This document shows positions 10,138 to 21,412 of a stretch of 64,000 nt of DNA, one piece after another (the first letter of the stretch is position 1; each line of letters begins with the position of its first letter). The notes below the pieces were generated by a model. It was not told the origin of the DNA, made no database searches, and saw only the letters and a list, made by a program, of their open reading frames with translations. Both the position numbers and the translations under genes were made by a program. The DNA lies in NCBI GenBank assembly GCA_006384855.1, contig VCJN01002068.1:1-64000 (forward strand), read 5' to 3'. This stretch comes from Tetraselmis striata. Lineage: Eukaryota; Chlorophyta; Chlorodendrophyceae; Chlorodendrales; Chlorodendraceae.

Positions 10138-12819
10138 ATCCCAGTAGAGCCCGGTGACGACTGTACTACAGTTAGTATTAGTGCAAGGCCCGCTCGTCGG
10201 ACCAGAAGGCAAGTGATGTTCCAGTAAATAATCGTACTCCGAGGACGCGCACACGCATGCGCGCAGCCGCGCTATCCCCGTCGTCGACTTGCTGGGGCTT
10301 CGCAGTATTTCCACAGCGCCCGGCGCGCCCCGCGCGACCCGATTTTTTAATTACCTCGAATACACTACAGGTTATAGCCCCGAAAATCCCTTCTGCCGGC
10401 CTGCGACATTACACTGTCGGCCCACTTACCGCACCCGTCACAACCCTGACGCCCGCCGGGCCTACCCGCCATCCCACCCAATCTGCCCGCCAAAATCCGG
10501 TCTCCACCGCTTTCACCGACGTTTGACGTTGGTGGTGCCTCCGGAGCTGCCCCGATATGAGGTGAACACCCCGCCCCCAACTACCCGCATGCCGGTAGAT
10601 GCTGCCCCACCACCCACTCGAGACGCGAGATGCATGTCACCGTGAAAAGTTGCAGTCAAGAACCACGCCCGCTCAGCGGCTGTAAACGGTCCCCACGGGT
10701 GCGTATGTGTGTTGTGCATAGACCTACACCGAGGTTTGCGTCATTATCACGTGCGCAGTCCGTCATTGCGTCTCTCGTGGCGGGAGGTTAACCGTGCTGT
10801 GCCGCGTGCGGGTGCAGATGGCGGGCCGTGGCGGCTAATGCTTATTTGCTTACACGAGATCAGGGACCAAGGGTCACCCTTGTTTGGTCCCTGCCAGCAC
10901 GCTGACCGGGCGCCGGCCGGCCGTTAGCGCCCGGCGGAGGTGAGTTGCCCGCCTTCACGTCTTGGTTGGCGGTTGCTGCTGCGGCATTGCGCACTCGCCA
11001 CTCACACACGCAGCGCACGGGAGGGGGTTACCCGGACTCGCAACACCCGCTCCGCCTGTGTAAATGGCCCAGAAGGGTAGGTATGGGTGTTGGCTATTGA
11101 TTATTAGGTGCGTGGGTGTATGTGCTCTGTGTGTGCGGAGCCTCTATGAGCGGCGCATGGTAAGCCTAATCCCCGTTTTCGGGATGTATGCCGCAGCCCT
11201 TACCCCGCGCTAAAACCGATGCACACTCGGCTGCCGCATGCAGAACCAGCATGGCGCGCTCGGCATCAGCCGCCATGACCGCCCCGCAGGGCACACCTAC
11301 GGGAGCATTACCTCCGCGCGCCCCGACACCGAGAACCTAGGGTCGCCCGAGTTCTCCGAACTATTGGAGCTCTACAAGGACCGCGTCTACGAGGCCAACA
11401 TCGCGAGCGCCGCGAAAACCACTGCCCGCAAGCGCTTCGGCCGAGTCCTCGGGCGCAACGACCGCGACCGGCCGGGGGCGGCGGTAGCCGCGAGAGACTA
11501 CGCGTCCATGCCGCGAGGCGGTGGCGCCACGAGCCATTTTTGCAAAGGACGCTACCAAGGACTATGGCAAGTGCAAGGCGAAAGTTGAGGCACCTTCGGT
11601 CGACAAAGCCGAATGATGGGTGCTCCGCCGTCCCGACCCCTGGCAGCTTCGTTTCGAGGACACGCCTCGGGGCGCGCCTTCCAGGCAACGCTGCACTGAA
11701 GTCGCGAGCATGATGAGCGGAACACTCTAACCGCTGACCCTCCTACGCGAGCCGTCATCCTCACCTTACCCTCGCCGGGATCAACCCCGCCTCCGGCGCT
11801 ACCCTGTTCTTTAACATTCACATCACGAGTCGACACCGACTCCCCTTTTCTGGCGCGGCCACAACATGCCCCGCTAACCCTTTTCGCCCGCCGCCCGCGC
11901 GGCGGCCTCTCACGGGCAGCTAGACGAGCCCGGTACTCACGTGACGCTCGCTACGAAGTCAGCGGCTACAGTACGTTGCCGTCATGGCATCAGCTTCGTG
12001 CCGCCCTTCGTCATGTCAGCACCACCCGGCGAGCGCCACCCTCACACCCCTCAGACCCGGCCGCAGCGTGCGGCGCGTTCCGGCGTGTCCACATCACCAC
12101 GAAGACATCTACCTACTTCATCGCAGACGCCGAAGCAAAGGCTCCCTGGAGCGAGCTCATGCGAGGTAGCATCAATACTCTTTACGGCACAGAAGACTGG
12201 GGCGTCAAGGTGCTCGATCTACTAATAACTGATATACGCTCACGGCCAGCACCCACTCCAACTACGAAGGCAAGATATGTAGTGCGACAATAATGGCACT
12301 CTATGTACGGGTACTGTATGATCGTAGAATGATCATATAGTACGAGTACCTCCTGTATCGTATGTGTGTGCGCGTGTGTCACGCGCCACAATACGAGTAC
12401 TATTGGATGATTAATCATGAGATGAGTCCTACTGGTACCGGTAAGCTGTACAGTAGTAGTTACGGTATAATACGCATGTGCGTACCCGTAGCAAGCATAT
12501 ATGTATCATGTGCATGCCTCTGTATAAACTGATGTGTTAACTACTTGTGCGGAGGTCTCTAAGCGACGACCTCCTTTTCGACACTTCAAGAGGCACAACT
12601 TTCCACGGTGACGCGCCTAGCTAGCAGTGCGCGTGCCGCTTCGTGGTGGCTAGCTGCGAGCTAGCAAGACATATAAATAGCGGCGGGTGGTGACAACACT
12701 GTAACCATTGTTTCTTTCTCCCTATGTCGTCTCTGTGTTTTCACGTAAGTCTTGCCTACTGCGTGTGTGAGGGGTGAGATTGCCGCACTGGTTTGTTCTC
12801 CCCCCCCCCCCCCCCCTGA
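10138..12819 (+). other. interior of the YR element, no recognised domain
   Basis: The sequence holds scattered plus-strand open stretches near 11.24-11.59 kb and 11.98-12.29 kb that look partly protein-like but match no family I know. Reverse transcriptase and RNase H signatures such as a YxDD box were looked for and not seen. A 17-base C run at 12,800-12,816 precedes the recombinase region. Confidence 0.4.
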
Positions 12820-13600
12820 ATTGCACCGAATATACATGCGCCCGCTACCTCGCCCGGCTTGTGGAGCGTGGCACCATCGGTGCCGGCTCTCTGCAGCCCT
12901 ACCTTTGAGTCATCAACACCTTCCTCCGTCACACCGGTCGGGATGACGCCCCGGTCACCGGCCCAGCCATCGGTGACATGAAGCGAGCACTTCACATCCG
13001 CCAGCTCAAGACTAGCGAGGAACTGAGGCACGCCCCCCTTCCCTGTGACGTAACCACCGACATCCTTGACGACCTTGCTACCCTTCCCATGACCACCCCC
13101 GGCTACTACGGCACCATCCTCCGTGCGGGCGCCGCGGTATGCTCAACATTTATGTTTTACTCCCGTGGCAAATCCGGCGTCTCCTGCCGAGACCGCGACA
13201 TGGCCGTGGACACCCACAATATCACCCTCTTCGTCAACCGCGAGAAAGGGGGACATCGCAAGCGTCGAGACGGATTTAAGCCCTACTCCAAATCCCTGCC
13301 ACCGCCGTGCCCGCGTGGACAGCCCTTCTCCGCCGCTTTATCGCTTACCGCGACGCAGCGTTCCGGGCAACCCCATCCGCCAAACAACCGGACCGATTTT
13401 CGGCGCTCCCTGGCGACAGGGCTACCCTGCCCCTCACATGGAACGCCTCCGCCTTCGGCGACTGGCTCACGCAGGCAGTCGACCGCATCAATTGAGCCCC
13501 CCCCCTCCCCCCCCCCAATTGAAGGATTTGTATGGACCTCGCACTCCTTACGAAAGGCTGCGGCGTCTAGCGCAACTGCAGCAGGCGTGCCTCTCGACAA
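12820..13600 (+). pseudogene. tyrosine recombinase, main part (fossil)
   Basis: Integrase-type site-specific recombinase of a YR retrotransposon, which would insert the circular DNA copy. An N-terminal helical core-binding region (ARLVERGTIGAGSLQPYL) is followed by a catalytic region with FYSRGKSGVSCRDRDM and the box containing the conserved His and Arg, HSLRKAAASSATAAG. The region then meets the tail of a nested retroposon at 13,610. DIRS-order and Crypton recombinases are similar. The split direct repeats around this one favour the former. It is a broken copy. Confidence 0.7.
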
Positions 13601-14312
13601 AATCCGCCAATTGAAACTGAAATTGAGTTAGAACATGCTAATTCGCTGCTCTCCGTCGCCCGAACCGAGTTGGTCTTAGGGCCTGCCACCTCTAACCATA
13701 ATAGGGACACAGAGGTGTATTACAACTCCGGCTACCGGCCTTCCTCTCTTGTTTCCATCCCCGCCTCCTACCGTTGCAGCCTTCGGCTGCCCCGCATGTC
13801 TACTATCACCGACTTCGGCGCTTCTCCGTCTTCCGCGCCTAGTTCGGCATAGAGCCCCAAGCAGTCCGTTGGTTGTTGGTCCGCTTGTTGCAGCATCGAC
13901 CCACTGCTCATGTAGGCGTCGGGCTAGGGCGGTGCCATGTTACAGTCCACTCCAAATAAGGTAGGGGTGGCCTGCGGAGGAGACCTAGTTGGACTAAGGC
14001 AGCCAGAGCGTCCCGCCCGCTCTAGGTATTGTGCAGAGGGCCCCATCCCGAAGCGGGCGCCATCGCGGCCGTTGTTAGATGGGGGAGTTGTTGTTGATGG
14101 GAGTGCGGCCAGTGCTGGTGTCGGCGAGCAGGAAGCACGGGCTGCTCGCCGGGTGGTGGTTGTTGAAGGGGGTAAGCGGCATGTTCGTGGGCGACGGAGG
14201 TGCTTGAGGGTGGGTCTGGCGGTGTTATTTGGGGTCGGACGGCAGCCAACGTTATGGGTGGTCGTTGAGGAAGAGGTAGGTTGGGGGCCGGGGAGGCGCG
14301 GCGGGGGCGGAG

Positions 14313-15970
14313 TCAGAGCCAATCGTCATCGTACATGGACTCTCTCCTATGTTCGTCCTTTTCCTCGAGGTCGGAGTAGTCCTCCCCGGAGGGTGGGTGG
14401 TCGTATGTCATGTGGTCGTCCCGCGCGCGCCGCGGGGGGGGGGGGGGGGGGGGGTCCGGTGAGGGAGTGCGTGTGATGGGGTGCAGCGGGCCGCCCGCGC
14501 ACAAGGCCGCGATCCCGGCAGTGAGGCGAGGGTGCGTGCGGGGGGAGCGTCTAGCGAGTAAATAAGGTGGCGGCCTCCGAGATGAGCTCTTTGCGGAGGT
14601 CGGCATCGGGGGAGTTGTCTCGGCATGAGAGGTCCTCTGGGGCCGGGGTACGGACTGGGAGAGAAGACGTTGGCCTGGAGGTTGTGGAGGATGGTTGCCG
14701 ACGCGTTGTGGCGTTCGACGGCGGTGGTGATGTCGTGTTGGGGGTTGACTATGCCGTTGAGCAGGAGGGTGGCTGTGTCGGACGGGGGGAAAGGGCTGTA
14801 TTCGCCCGAAAGAGTTAGTTGTTTTACGCCGTGTAGGGGAATTTTGTAGAGCGCCGGCATGGCTGGGCCGCCGCCGGCGCCATGTGGGGGTCTGTTGACG
14901 CATTGGGCCCATGTCAGCGCATGGTGTGGGCGGGAATAGAGGGTTGGGGGCGCCCGTGGGGCTATGGAAGGTCCGGCCGAGCCCGGGTCTGTTGGCGGCG
15001 GAGCCGTGGGCGCTGTTGGAACTGGGGGTTTTGCCTTTTAGGGCTTTCTGTAGGGTAGCGGCCGCCTTGGCGACCACCCCGCGCGGAATTTCGGGGGTGG
15101 GGCGCGAGGGCGCGCGCGCCGCTTGAAGTGGGGCAGGTCGTAGGTCACCGTCAGCGGCGGCCCGCGACCCATGTGCGGCATCTCCGTACCTGCCGGAGCA
15201 GCCGACAGGCTGGGGCGAGTGTTGCCAGTTTGGCAACTGGAGATCCTGGGGGGGGATTCTAGGACGTGGCGTCTGGTGCTTAGGTGCGTCAGCGTATGTG
15301 GCCGGTTTGCGGGCGGGGGGGGGGGGGGGGGGGGGCGGGGGCGGCGGCGCCGGCGCCGGCCGCATGGGCGGCCGGTCCGGCGGGCGGCCCTAGATCAGAG
15401 GCGGCTGCGGTCGCGGCGGCTTGGCGGCCCTTGCTGAGACTGCGTTTTTAGGAAGCGTTGTTTTTTTGGTTTTGCCGCTGCCGCGAGAGGCAGCGGCAGC
15501 CGGGGCGGCGTTGGGCGGGGGCCGTGGTGTCTACGGCTTTTGAATCCGTAAGGATTTGCGCGGGGTGCGGAGGGTCTGATCAGCCGGCGCGGTCGGGTTC
15601 GCACTGCCCGGGGGGGCGTGTGCGGCCTGACCGGTCCGGATATCCTCCGCCTCGACCTCCATCGCGTCTCCCGGGAGTAGGTGTGTGGGTCCGCGGTGAC
15701 CGGGTCGGCCGGTGCGTCCTGTGGGACGTGCCGGTGAATTGTGTATGGCGGCGGGGCGGCGGGGCCGCCGGCCGGTGGGGGCAGGTCTGCAGCGGCCTGG
15801 CCCGCTTGCGGCCGCTCCGGATCCTCTAGCGACTCCTCGCCTTCCGCCTCCATGTCCTCGTCTGAGGGCTGACCGGGGGGTCTGTCCTCCCGACTGTCGC
15901 GGGAGGACTTAGGGGGGGGGGGGGTGGGGGGGGGGGGGGGGGGGGGGGGGGCAGTCGGTGGGCTTCGCAT
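14313..15970 (-). CDS. Pro/Arg-rich ORFs of the nested retroposon
   Basis: Two minus-strand open frames (15,970-15,395 and 15,365-14,313) encode low-complexity Pro/Arg-rich protein. The second ends in an acidic tail (EDYSDLEEKDEH). An overlapping frame at 14,860-14,408 contains a more ordinary-looking stretch (LYKIPLHGVKQLTLSGEYS), so the true reading may switch frames near 14.8 kb. Homopolymers at 14,434-14,454 and 15,315-15,335 make any frame here doubtful. An ORF1-type RNA-binding product is possible from position, but no domain was recognised. Confidence 0.25.
15912..15951 (+). repeat. long poly-G tract
   Basis: Thirteen G, one T, then twenty-six G: among the longest of more than thirty G/C homopolymers in the window. 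Others include 14,434-14,454, 15,315-15,335, 16,287-16,306, 16,821-16,841, 22,614-22,634, 22,962-22,981, 26,907-26,926, 27,374-27,393, 32,299-32,324, 46,994-47,015 and 58,171-58,188. Lengths in an assembly are often unreliable at such sites. Confidence 0.9.
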
Positions 15971-16183
15971 GGCGGGATCAGGAGGCGGCAGGCGACGGTG
16001 GCCGACGCGTGGCTGGGTAGGAACTTAGGACACTATGTACTTGAGCCCTGTGGTGGTGTGGCGACGGGGGGAGGATTTTTGAATGGTACAGGTATAGGTG
16101 ATTTCATCGTCCGATGCTACTAGTGAGCGTCGGTACGTACCAATACCATGCTGTGAGGGAAAGTAGAGAGTGTTAATCCGCCA

Positions 16184-16286
16184 CTAAGGCGGTTGGGCCC
16201 GCAACTCAGCAGTAACCAACGACTACATCGACCGAACGATGCGCTTCCTACCCGCTCCGCCACGCTTCGTATGTTCGGTTGGCTCT
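16184..16286 (+). pseudogene. tyrosine recombinase, terminal part beyond the nested retroposon
   Basis: Directly after the right-hand target duplication the plus strand reads GGWARNSAVTNDYIDRT. This fits the recombinase C-terminal box, with the G-G-W turn and the tyrosine nucleophile. It shows that the retroposon landed inside the recombinase region. Fossil, not functional. Confidence 0.7.
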
Positions 16287-16393
16287 CCCCCCCCCCCCCC
16301 CCCCCCGCCCCCAACCCCCCCCCCCCCCCCATGTGGTCCTTCGCAGCCTTCTAGGCAGCGCCGCCCCGCCCCCTCCACAATCGTAAAGACCAA

Positions 16394-16428
16394 GGTGGCT
16401 AATCTTCTCTGCCAACCTCCCTTTGAAA
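16394..16428 (+). repeat. split repeat B1 of the YR element
   Basis: The stretch centred on GGCTAATCTTCTCTGCCAAC ends where the right-hand A repeat begins, and recurs at 16,754-16,788 (B2) after it. This B1-A2-B2 arrangement is the split direct repeat of PAT/Kangaroo elements. Confidence 0.65.
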
Positions 16429-16677
16429 TGTTTAGAGCTGTGTTCTTGGTGTTTCTTTTTCCCCTCCCCGCACGTAGGGTATGCGGGGGTCGACATCAGT
16501 ACTACTGCTTTAGCATCGGTGCTTTGGCACTGGTGATTAAACACCGAAAAGCTGATGTACGGCAATTTGCGTGCCGCCCACTACGCGCACCTTCGTATCC
16601 ATCATTTCTTATAAAATCATCATCATCCGCTAGATTGGACCACTCTCTTAGTTTTGTGTTGGCCGCCTGCTTGCACA
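16429..16677 (+). repeat. direct repeat A2 of the YR element
   Basis: Second copy of the A repeat (see 8,950-9,209), same strand, beginning TGTTTAGAGC and ending TTGCACA. Confidence 0.8.
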
Positions 16678-16753
16678 ACCCGCCCTCCCTCTTTTGTGGC
16701 TCATCTTTGCCGCAAGTACCCCGCCCTTGCCGTGTAACTAAGCCCGCGCACTT

Positions 16754-16788
16754 TCTGGCTAATCTTCCCTGCCTACCTCCCTTTGAAA
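16754..16788 (+). repeat. split repeat B2 of the YR element
   Basis: Copy of B1 lying beyond A2. It marks the right end of the element as inferred here. Confidence 0.6.
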
Positions 16789-18069
16789 TCGCCAATCCCG
16801 CTGGACGTGCCGAGCACAGTCCCCCCCCCCCCCCCCCCCCCGCACACACACACGCGCGCGGCCACCCTCACAGCTGACCCTCATATTCAGCGACCACCCT
16901 CCGCGGTACCCCGCGACATGCTACAGTACATATTGTCAACGGCTTATTACCATCTTGATTCTACATACGGCCTGAAATTCGGCACTGCGAGTATCTTGAA
17001 ATCGACGCCCGGTCTATTTCATCACATTTGACCCTCAAATGGCTAGTATGAGTGCGGATAAATAATGCGGTTATGATGCCAGTTGCGATCCGGGATAAAT
17101 AATAATACAAGCACTTCAATTTACTGTACATGATCGTACCCGCGTGGCCGATGTACGAGACGACCGCTCAACCGAGCGGACAAGGGATGTACTGCATGCA
17201 GCAGATAGATGTGCTACAGGCAGCACTCGCACTAACACATCTATCAAATCGCGCTAATCTTTAATTTTCCTGTACGAGGGTTAGATGTGCTCGCCAGTAG
17301 AATCTGCTAGCAGGCCGCCCGACTCCCACGGCCTAGGGCTGCATCTGCTCGGCTTGGCCCCCACCCAACCCAACTGTCGTCGTGTGGCGGCCCTGGCCGT
17401 TGGTGCTAGCCGGCCCGACACGCAGTCAGCGGCGGGTCAGGGGCAATGCCCGTCGGCGGCAGACATGTCGTCGAGTTTGGCTGCCGTTTATGACACCGAT
17501 AGGCATGATGCAGCCGAGTGTTGGCCTACGCTTGGCGAAAGCCATGCTGGCGAGAGCGGCGGGCAGGTAGCCGGCGCGCCGGCACCCACAACCTCTCCGA
17601 TGGCGCCCGCTGTTAGCGGCGGTAGTGAGGGCATGACGGATGAGAGCGGCTCTCATGCTAAAGGCGCGGGTACCACGAAGCTGACGGTAAGAGGTGCGGA
17701 TTCAGAGGGATAGGTGGAGGGGGTGGGGTTTGGGGGGGGGGGGGGGGGGGTGCGCTAAAGCTAACACTTCACTGGCACTGCCCCACCACAACTTCCAACA
17801 CACGACCATATAAGCCCCAGTAAGTACCTAAGGGCCGCCCGGAGTGGCTTGACGGCAGTCCCCCCCCCCCCCCCCGTGCCCCCCCCCCCCCCCCGCGCGC
17901 CGCCGATTATTTTTGTTTTCTTTGTTTCGTCTCGAAAGCGTTCATGCCTCTCGTAAACTTGTCCATCGAATACGTATCTGCGTGAATCTCGCAGTCTCGT
18001 CGCCATCGTGCCACGGCCTCCAACACCCGACCATGCATGCCCCGTACCTCTAGGGCCGCAAGCAGACGT
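16789..18069. other. spacer with homopolymers and a possible first exon
   Basis: Contains C or G runs at 16,821-16,841, 17,732-17,750, 17,860-17,875 and 17,879-17,894, a CA microsatellite near 16.85 kb, and the candidate exon at 17,285-17,686. A sequence of about 50 bp near 17,785 (CCAACACACGACCATATAAG and onward) recurs in diverged form near 18,011. Confidence 0.4.
17285..17686 (+). CDS. possible first coding exon, unknown
   Basis: An open frame from ATG at 17,285 reaches a plausible donor, ACG followed by GTAAGA at 17,687, and a poly-G tract then fills the putative intron. The 134-residue product is Ala/Gly/Ser-rich with no recognised domain. No matching downstream exon was found before the retroposon copy at 18.07 kb and the CACTA insertion at 18,557. 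It may be a disrupted gene or chance. Confidence 0.2.
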
Positions 18070-18365
18070 GAAATTGAAATTGATTACAACTGCTAGTCTG
18101 CTGCTTCCACTGGCCCAGACTGAGTTGTTCTGAGGACCTGCTATCTCTGACCATGGTAGGGAACACTAGGTGTAATTACAACTCAAGCTAACGGCCTTCG
18201 TCCTGCCCAAGCCCCTCCTCCTTCCTGCGGGCTGAAGCTAGGACCGCAGCGCCCCCCTACTCTCCCTACCTAAGTCGGGCCTATCCCATCCAGAGCTCAG
18301 CATGCAAGCTTAGGCAGCCGAAGCGTCCCGCCTGCAGCTACCAAGGTGTGATGGGGGAAGGGGCT
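18070..18365 (-). mobile_element. retroposon copy, tail end, same family as 13,610-16,174
   Basis: Read on the minus strand it ends GTTGTAATCAATTTCAATTT, and its inner sequence is a diverged match of the retroposon end at 13.6-14.05 kb and of 62.63-62.74 kb. Shared blocks include ACAACTCAGT and GGCAGCCGAAGCGTCCCGCC-like sequence. The 5' end is not defined; the next known boundary is the CACTA element at 18,557. Confidence 0.6.
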
Positions 18366-18556
18366 GACCGGAACAACTATGTGGTGCTCAGTATGTATCC
18401 ACCGCCGTATGATTGGTGGGGGCTGCGGTGCCCTCTGACATGGAGTTGGGTAGGTGTCGTCTGTGGTGGCTGTGGGAATCGGCGGTGTGTGTTCTGTGTG
18501 TGTGTGTTTGAGTCTCCGGGTGTGGGTGGTGTATGAGCTGCACCGGGCACAAGGTT

Positions 18557-18578
18557 CACTGTGAGATTCAGATGTGAC
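18557..18578 (+). repeat. CACTA terminal inverted repeat, left
   Basis: A 22-bp terminus beginning CACTG, preceded by the target duplication GTT. It is repeated at 63,579 and, inverted, at 34,011-34,032. Confidence 0.92.
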
Positions 18579-19183
18579 ATACGGGTGACGAAGCACTACT
18601 ACTAGCGACTATTATTTATCCGTGAAGGCTGCTGCTGGTGGCGGCACGTCCATCCAGTTACGTGCGAGTACATCCGGCGTTATTGCCGGCGGGCGATAAA
18701 TCCTTTTTGTCATCATTCTGGTAGTCGTACTAGCCCGGTGAATTGTTACATGGCACTGACGTATAAGGTACAAGGTTGTCCGTGTGGTACCGGGTAGTAC
18801 GCGATATATTTATTAAGCCGGTACCGGGTATCTAGTACGAACCCGGGCGCGATGACGAGTGGTCCTGTGGATAACTACTATTAGTACATGGGAGCGCAAA
18901 TCGCAGCCGTACTATTCGGCCAAAGTGGGGAATTTTGTGTACATTATAGCTAGTACTGCTGAACGGGCCTGCCAGCCGTCCGATCAAAGGTCATCAGATG
19001 GGCGGTTTGGCTGCCATGTTTTGCCAAAGAGTGCTCACGTTACATAAATATTCGCGAGGGGGAGGGCGGGGGCAGGCAGAGGTTTGCCGAAGAATGTTTG
19101 AATTACAATATTCGCGACAGCTGCCATCGGGGAATGTGGCCCCCGGGGGGGGGGGGGGGGGGAGGGGGGTAAGGGGGCGGGGG

Positions 19184-19902
19184 CTACTGCTTGTTCTTGT
19201 TCTTGCGTGCCCGGGGGACCCTCCGCTTCGACGATCTCGCTGCCTCCGCCTCCGCCTCCGCCTCCGCCTGCCCCTCCGACTCCGCCTCCGACTCCGCGAC
19301 CGTCAGTTTCTTACCTCGGCGTTTCTTCACTGGCCTCTTCCGCTTCTTGTCATCCGTCAGTGTCTTCACCACCCCGGGAGGCTGTGCCGTCGACGACGCC
19401 GCCATGAGCTTCCTTACCTTCGCGTCGGGACGCCCCCTGTGCCCAGACACCCACAACACGCCACAATCGTTTCGCCTTTAAGCGGCTGAGGATGCGGCCT
19501 CCTCGGCCACCACGAGTTGCGCCGCTGGCACTGTGGAAGCCTTGGCGTTGAGGTGGGCCTTACGGCGCTCCCGGACGAACCTGCGCGCGGCACAAGTTAG
19601 CCACGAGTGGGTGCGTGCTAATGTGGAGGATGGAGTGTTTTGTTGCGCGCCCACCTTGTCACGCGTTTCCTCATGTCTTTCTCGTCCTCCTCGATGCCGG
19701 CGGCGCGGACACGCGAGACAACAAGGCTCGCCGCCCACTTTTGCCCGGGGGGGCGAGGTCGGCCTTGGCGCTGTGAGCGGTGAAGGGGGGGGCGGGGGGC
19801 GGCCGAGGTGGAGAAACTAACACCCAGTCGACGACCGCCTTCCGCAGCAGTCAACGACACATCGGAGGCGAGGAGCAGCGCGCCACTACTATTTATATGC
19901 AC
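19184..19902 (-). CDS. Lys-rich accessory gene of the CACTA element
   Basis: Minus-strand coding region inside the CACTA element. One intron is clear (19,581-19,654, GTGGGC donor, GCGCAG acceptor). It joins a DMRKRVTR segment to FVRERRKAHLNAKAS in frame. The last exon ends at 19,184 with a strongly charged tail, including KKRKRPVKKRRGKK, an Ala/Glu repeat from a GCCTCC-type microsatellite, and KRRVPRARKNKNKQ. Such a tail suggests nuclear localisation and nucleic-acid binding. The junction near 19.48 kb and the start are uncertain. CACTA elements often encode a second DNA-binding protein (TnpA in maize Spm); this is a candidate for that role by position only. Confidence 0.4.
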
Positions 19903-20361
19903 GTATTGTCAAGAGCTAGTCGGTGCGGCATTGTGTCGGTGTAATTTCGCAATGTTTATTGTTGAAGTAGCACGGCGTAATGGATACGGCGAGTGAATCC
20001 GGGATAATGTGTGCGGTGGGGCGCGCGTATATGTGCGCGACGAATGTGCGCGCGCAGCGTTGTGCGGCGGTGTGCGGCGGTGTGCGGCGGTGTGCACCGA
20101 TGTTAATATAGTGTGAATATTATATCGGCCGTAGACGATCAGGTCTGGCAGCACCGCCCGTGCTTGTAAATAAGCGACAATGGATCTAGTCTCCCGCTAG
20201 TCTGTGCACCGCCAGTGCACTCCGCAAGCCTCGCCTCCATCCGCGTCGGAACCGGTAGTAAGTGTTGTTGTGTGCGCACATCGTGACAACATATTACACG
20301 GTGGCAATTGCAATTATTAGCGGTGGATAATGTGAAGGCGTTTTCGAAATCGACAGAGAAT

Positions 20362-20618
20362 GAGGCGGTGCTGGCGGAGTGCATTGGCGGTGCATAGAAT
20401 AGCGTGTTGCTGGGGTTTTGGCTGCATCGGACGCCGTATTCCCACCCATCCGGCACGGAATGTCCGGTTTTCACACATTTGCGTGTGAATATATATGGTG
20501 TGAATATTACGTACGCGTCTTTTACGCCGGGTGGATGGGCATCCGGCGTCCGATGCACCCCGAATCTCACCAACACGCTACTCTACGCACCCCCAACGCA
20601 CTCCGCCAGCCCCGCCTC
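20362..20618. repeat. imperfect hairpin, arms about 93 bp
   Basis: Left arm 20,362-20,454 and right arm 20,526-20,618 are reverse complements with scattered mismatches; GAGGCGG-CTGGCGGAGTGC pairs with its complement at the far end, around a 71-base AT-richer loop. A third partial copy in right-arm orientation is at 20,203-20,238. It could be a foldback element or part of the CACTA subterminal region. Confidence 0.8.
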
Positions 20619-21412
20619 TTTCCGCGCAGGTCCTACGTTCCATTGTATGTATATACATACGTACATGTACTGCTCCGAAACCAGCCCAAACTTAATGAGT
20701 GCACAAGTGTAAATGGGGGGGGGGGGGGGGGTGGGTGGGGGGGGATGTGGCGGCGGGGCATCCACTCACACATACCCCGGCGATGCATGACAGATATTAC
20801 ATGCCGTGGCGGGTCGGCGGGCCGACCCGGAGGGGGGGGGGGGGGGGGGGGCGTCTATTCAACTACACGTGCGACAGTGTCGTTTCGTGGAGCAGTATAT
20901 GTGCCCGGCCTCATTTATACCGCCCCCTACCTGCGCTGCATGGTCTACCCCTACGAATTACTTAGCACAAACCGCCATTACTTAATAGGAACCTAGCACA
21001 GCCAGGCTCATATGCCCGCTTTGCCGATCAACTTCTACGCACTTTCCGTCCCTCAACCGCCGGACATGGGGGTTAAGCCACCAGCCTCGGCAGTTGCTTA
21101 GCCAGACTTGGCATCCCGTACCGTGTCCATGGCTTCGCAGCTCTGCCGCCGGCACACGCCGAGTCCGGCGCTTGCTGCCGCGGGGTTGCGCACGCATGCA
21201 CGCACGGTAATACACCGCCGACGCCGCCACGCTTACTTCCACCACCTTCGCCAGCCGCAGCTTCGCACGCCTTTCCGCCGACATACGAAACGCACGAATC
21301 CCCCCCCCCCCCCCCCGTCCCCGCGTCATGTATATTATGTTCGAGGCGACTATGCGGGGCGCAGCACACGCCGCGGCGTGGGTCGGCGGAGCGGCAGGCG
21401 GCGGGAGCCCTA

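Larger units (their letters stand above)
13610..16174 (-). mobile_element. 2.6-kb retroposon with (CAATTT)n-type tail, nested in the YR element
   Basis: Flanked on both sides by the 9-bp target duplication AATCCGCCA (13,601-13,609 and 16,175-16,183). Read on the minus strand its 3' end is a short CTCAATTTCAGTTTCAATT tail that abuts the duplication, as in non-LTR retroposons. Its last 250 bp resemble two other copies in the window (18,070 onward on the minus strand, and the end of 61,131-62,745 on the plus strand). It carries Pro-rich minus-strand ORFs but no recognised reverse transcriptase, so it may be non-autonomous. Confidence 0.8.
8950..16788 (+). mobile_element. tyrosine-recombinase retrotransposon fossil (PAT/Kangaroo-like, DIRS order)
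   Basis: The span is bounded by split direct repeats in the A1-ORFs-B1-A2-B2 order that is diagnostic for PAT/Ngaro/Kangaroo-type elements. A1 is 8,950-9,209, B1 16,394-16,428, A2 16,429-16,677 and B2 16,754-16,788. Inside are a gag-like region near 9.4-10.1 kb and a tyrosine recombinase near 12.8-13.6 kb, whose last part lies beyond a nested retroposon (13,610-16,174). No reverse transcriptase was recognised in the interior. The element is broken in several places. The A repeats differ at roughly one site in seven, so the copy is not recent, and the nested insertion is younger than the element. Confidence 0.65.

Noticed and set aside
14408-15365. Polyproline-rich proteins encoded across the G/C homopolymers as host genes
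   Set aside because: The proline runs are translated poly-C, the frames depend on homopolymer length, and the segment is inside a retroposon with target duplications.
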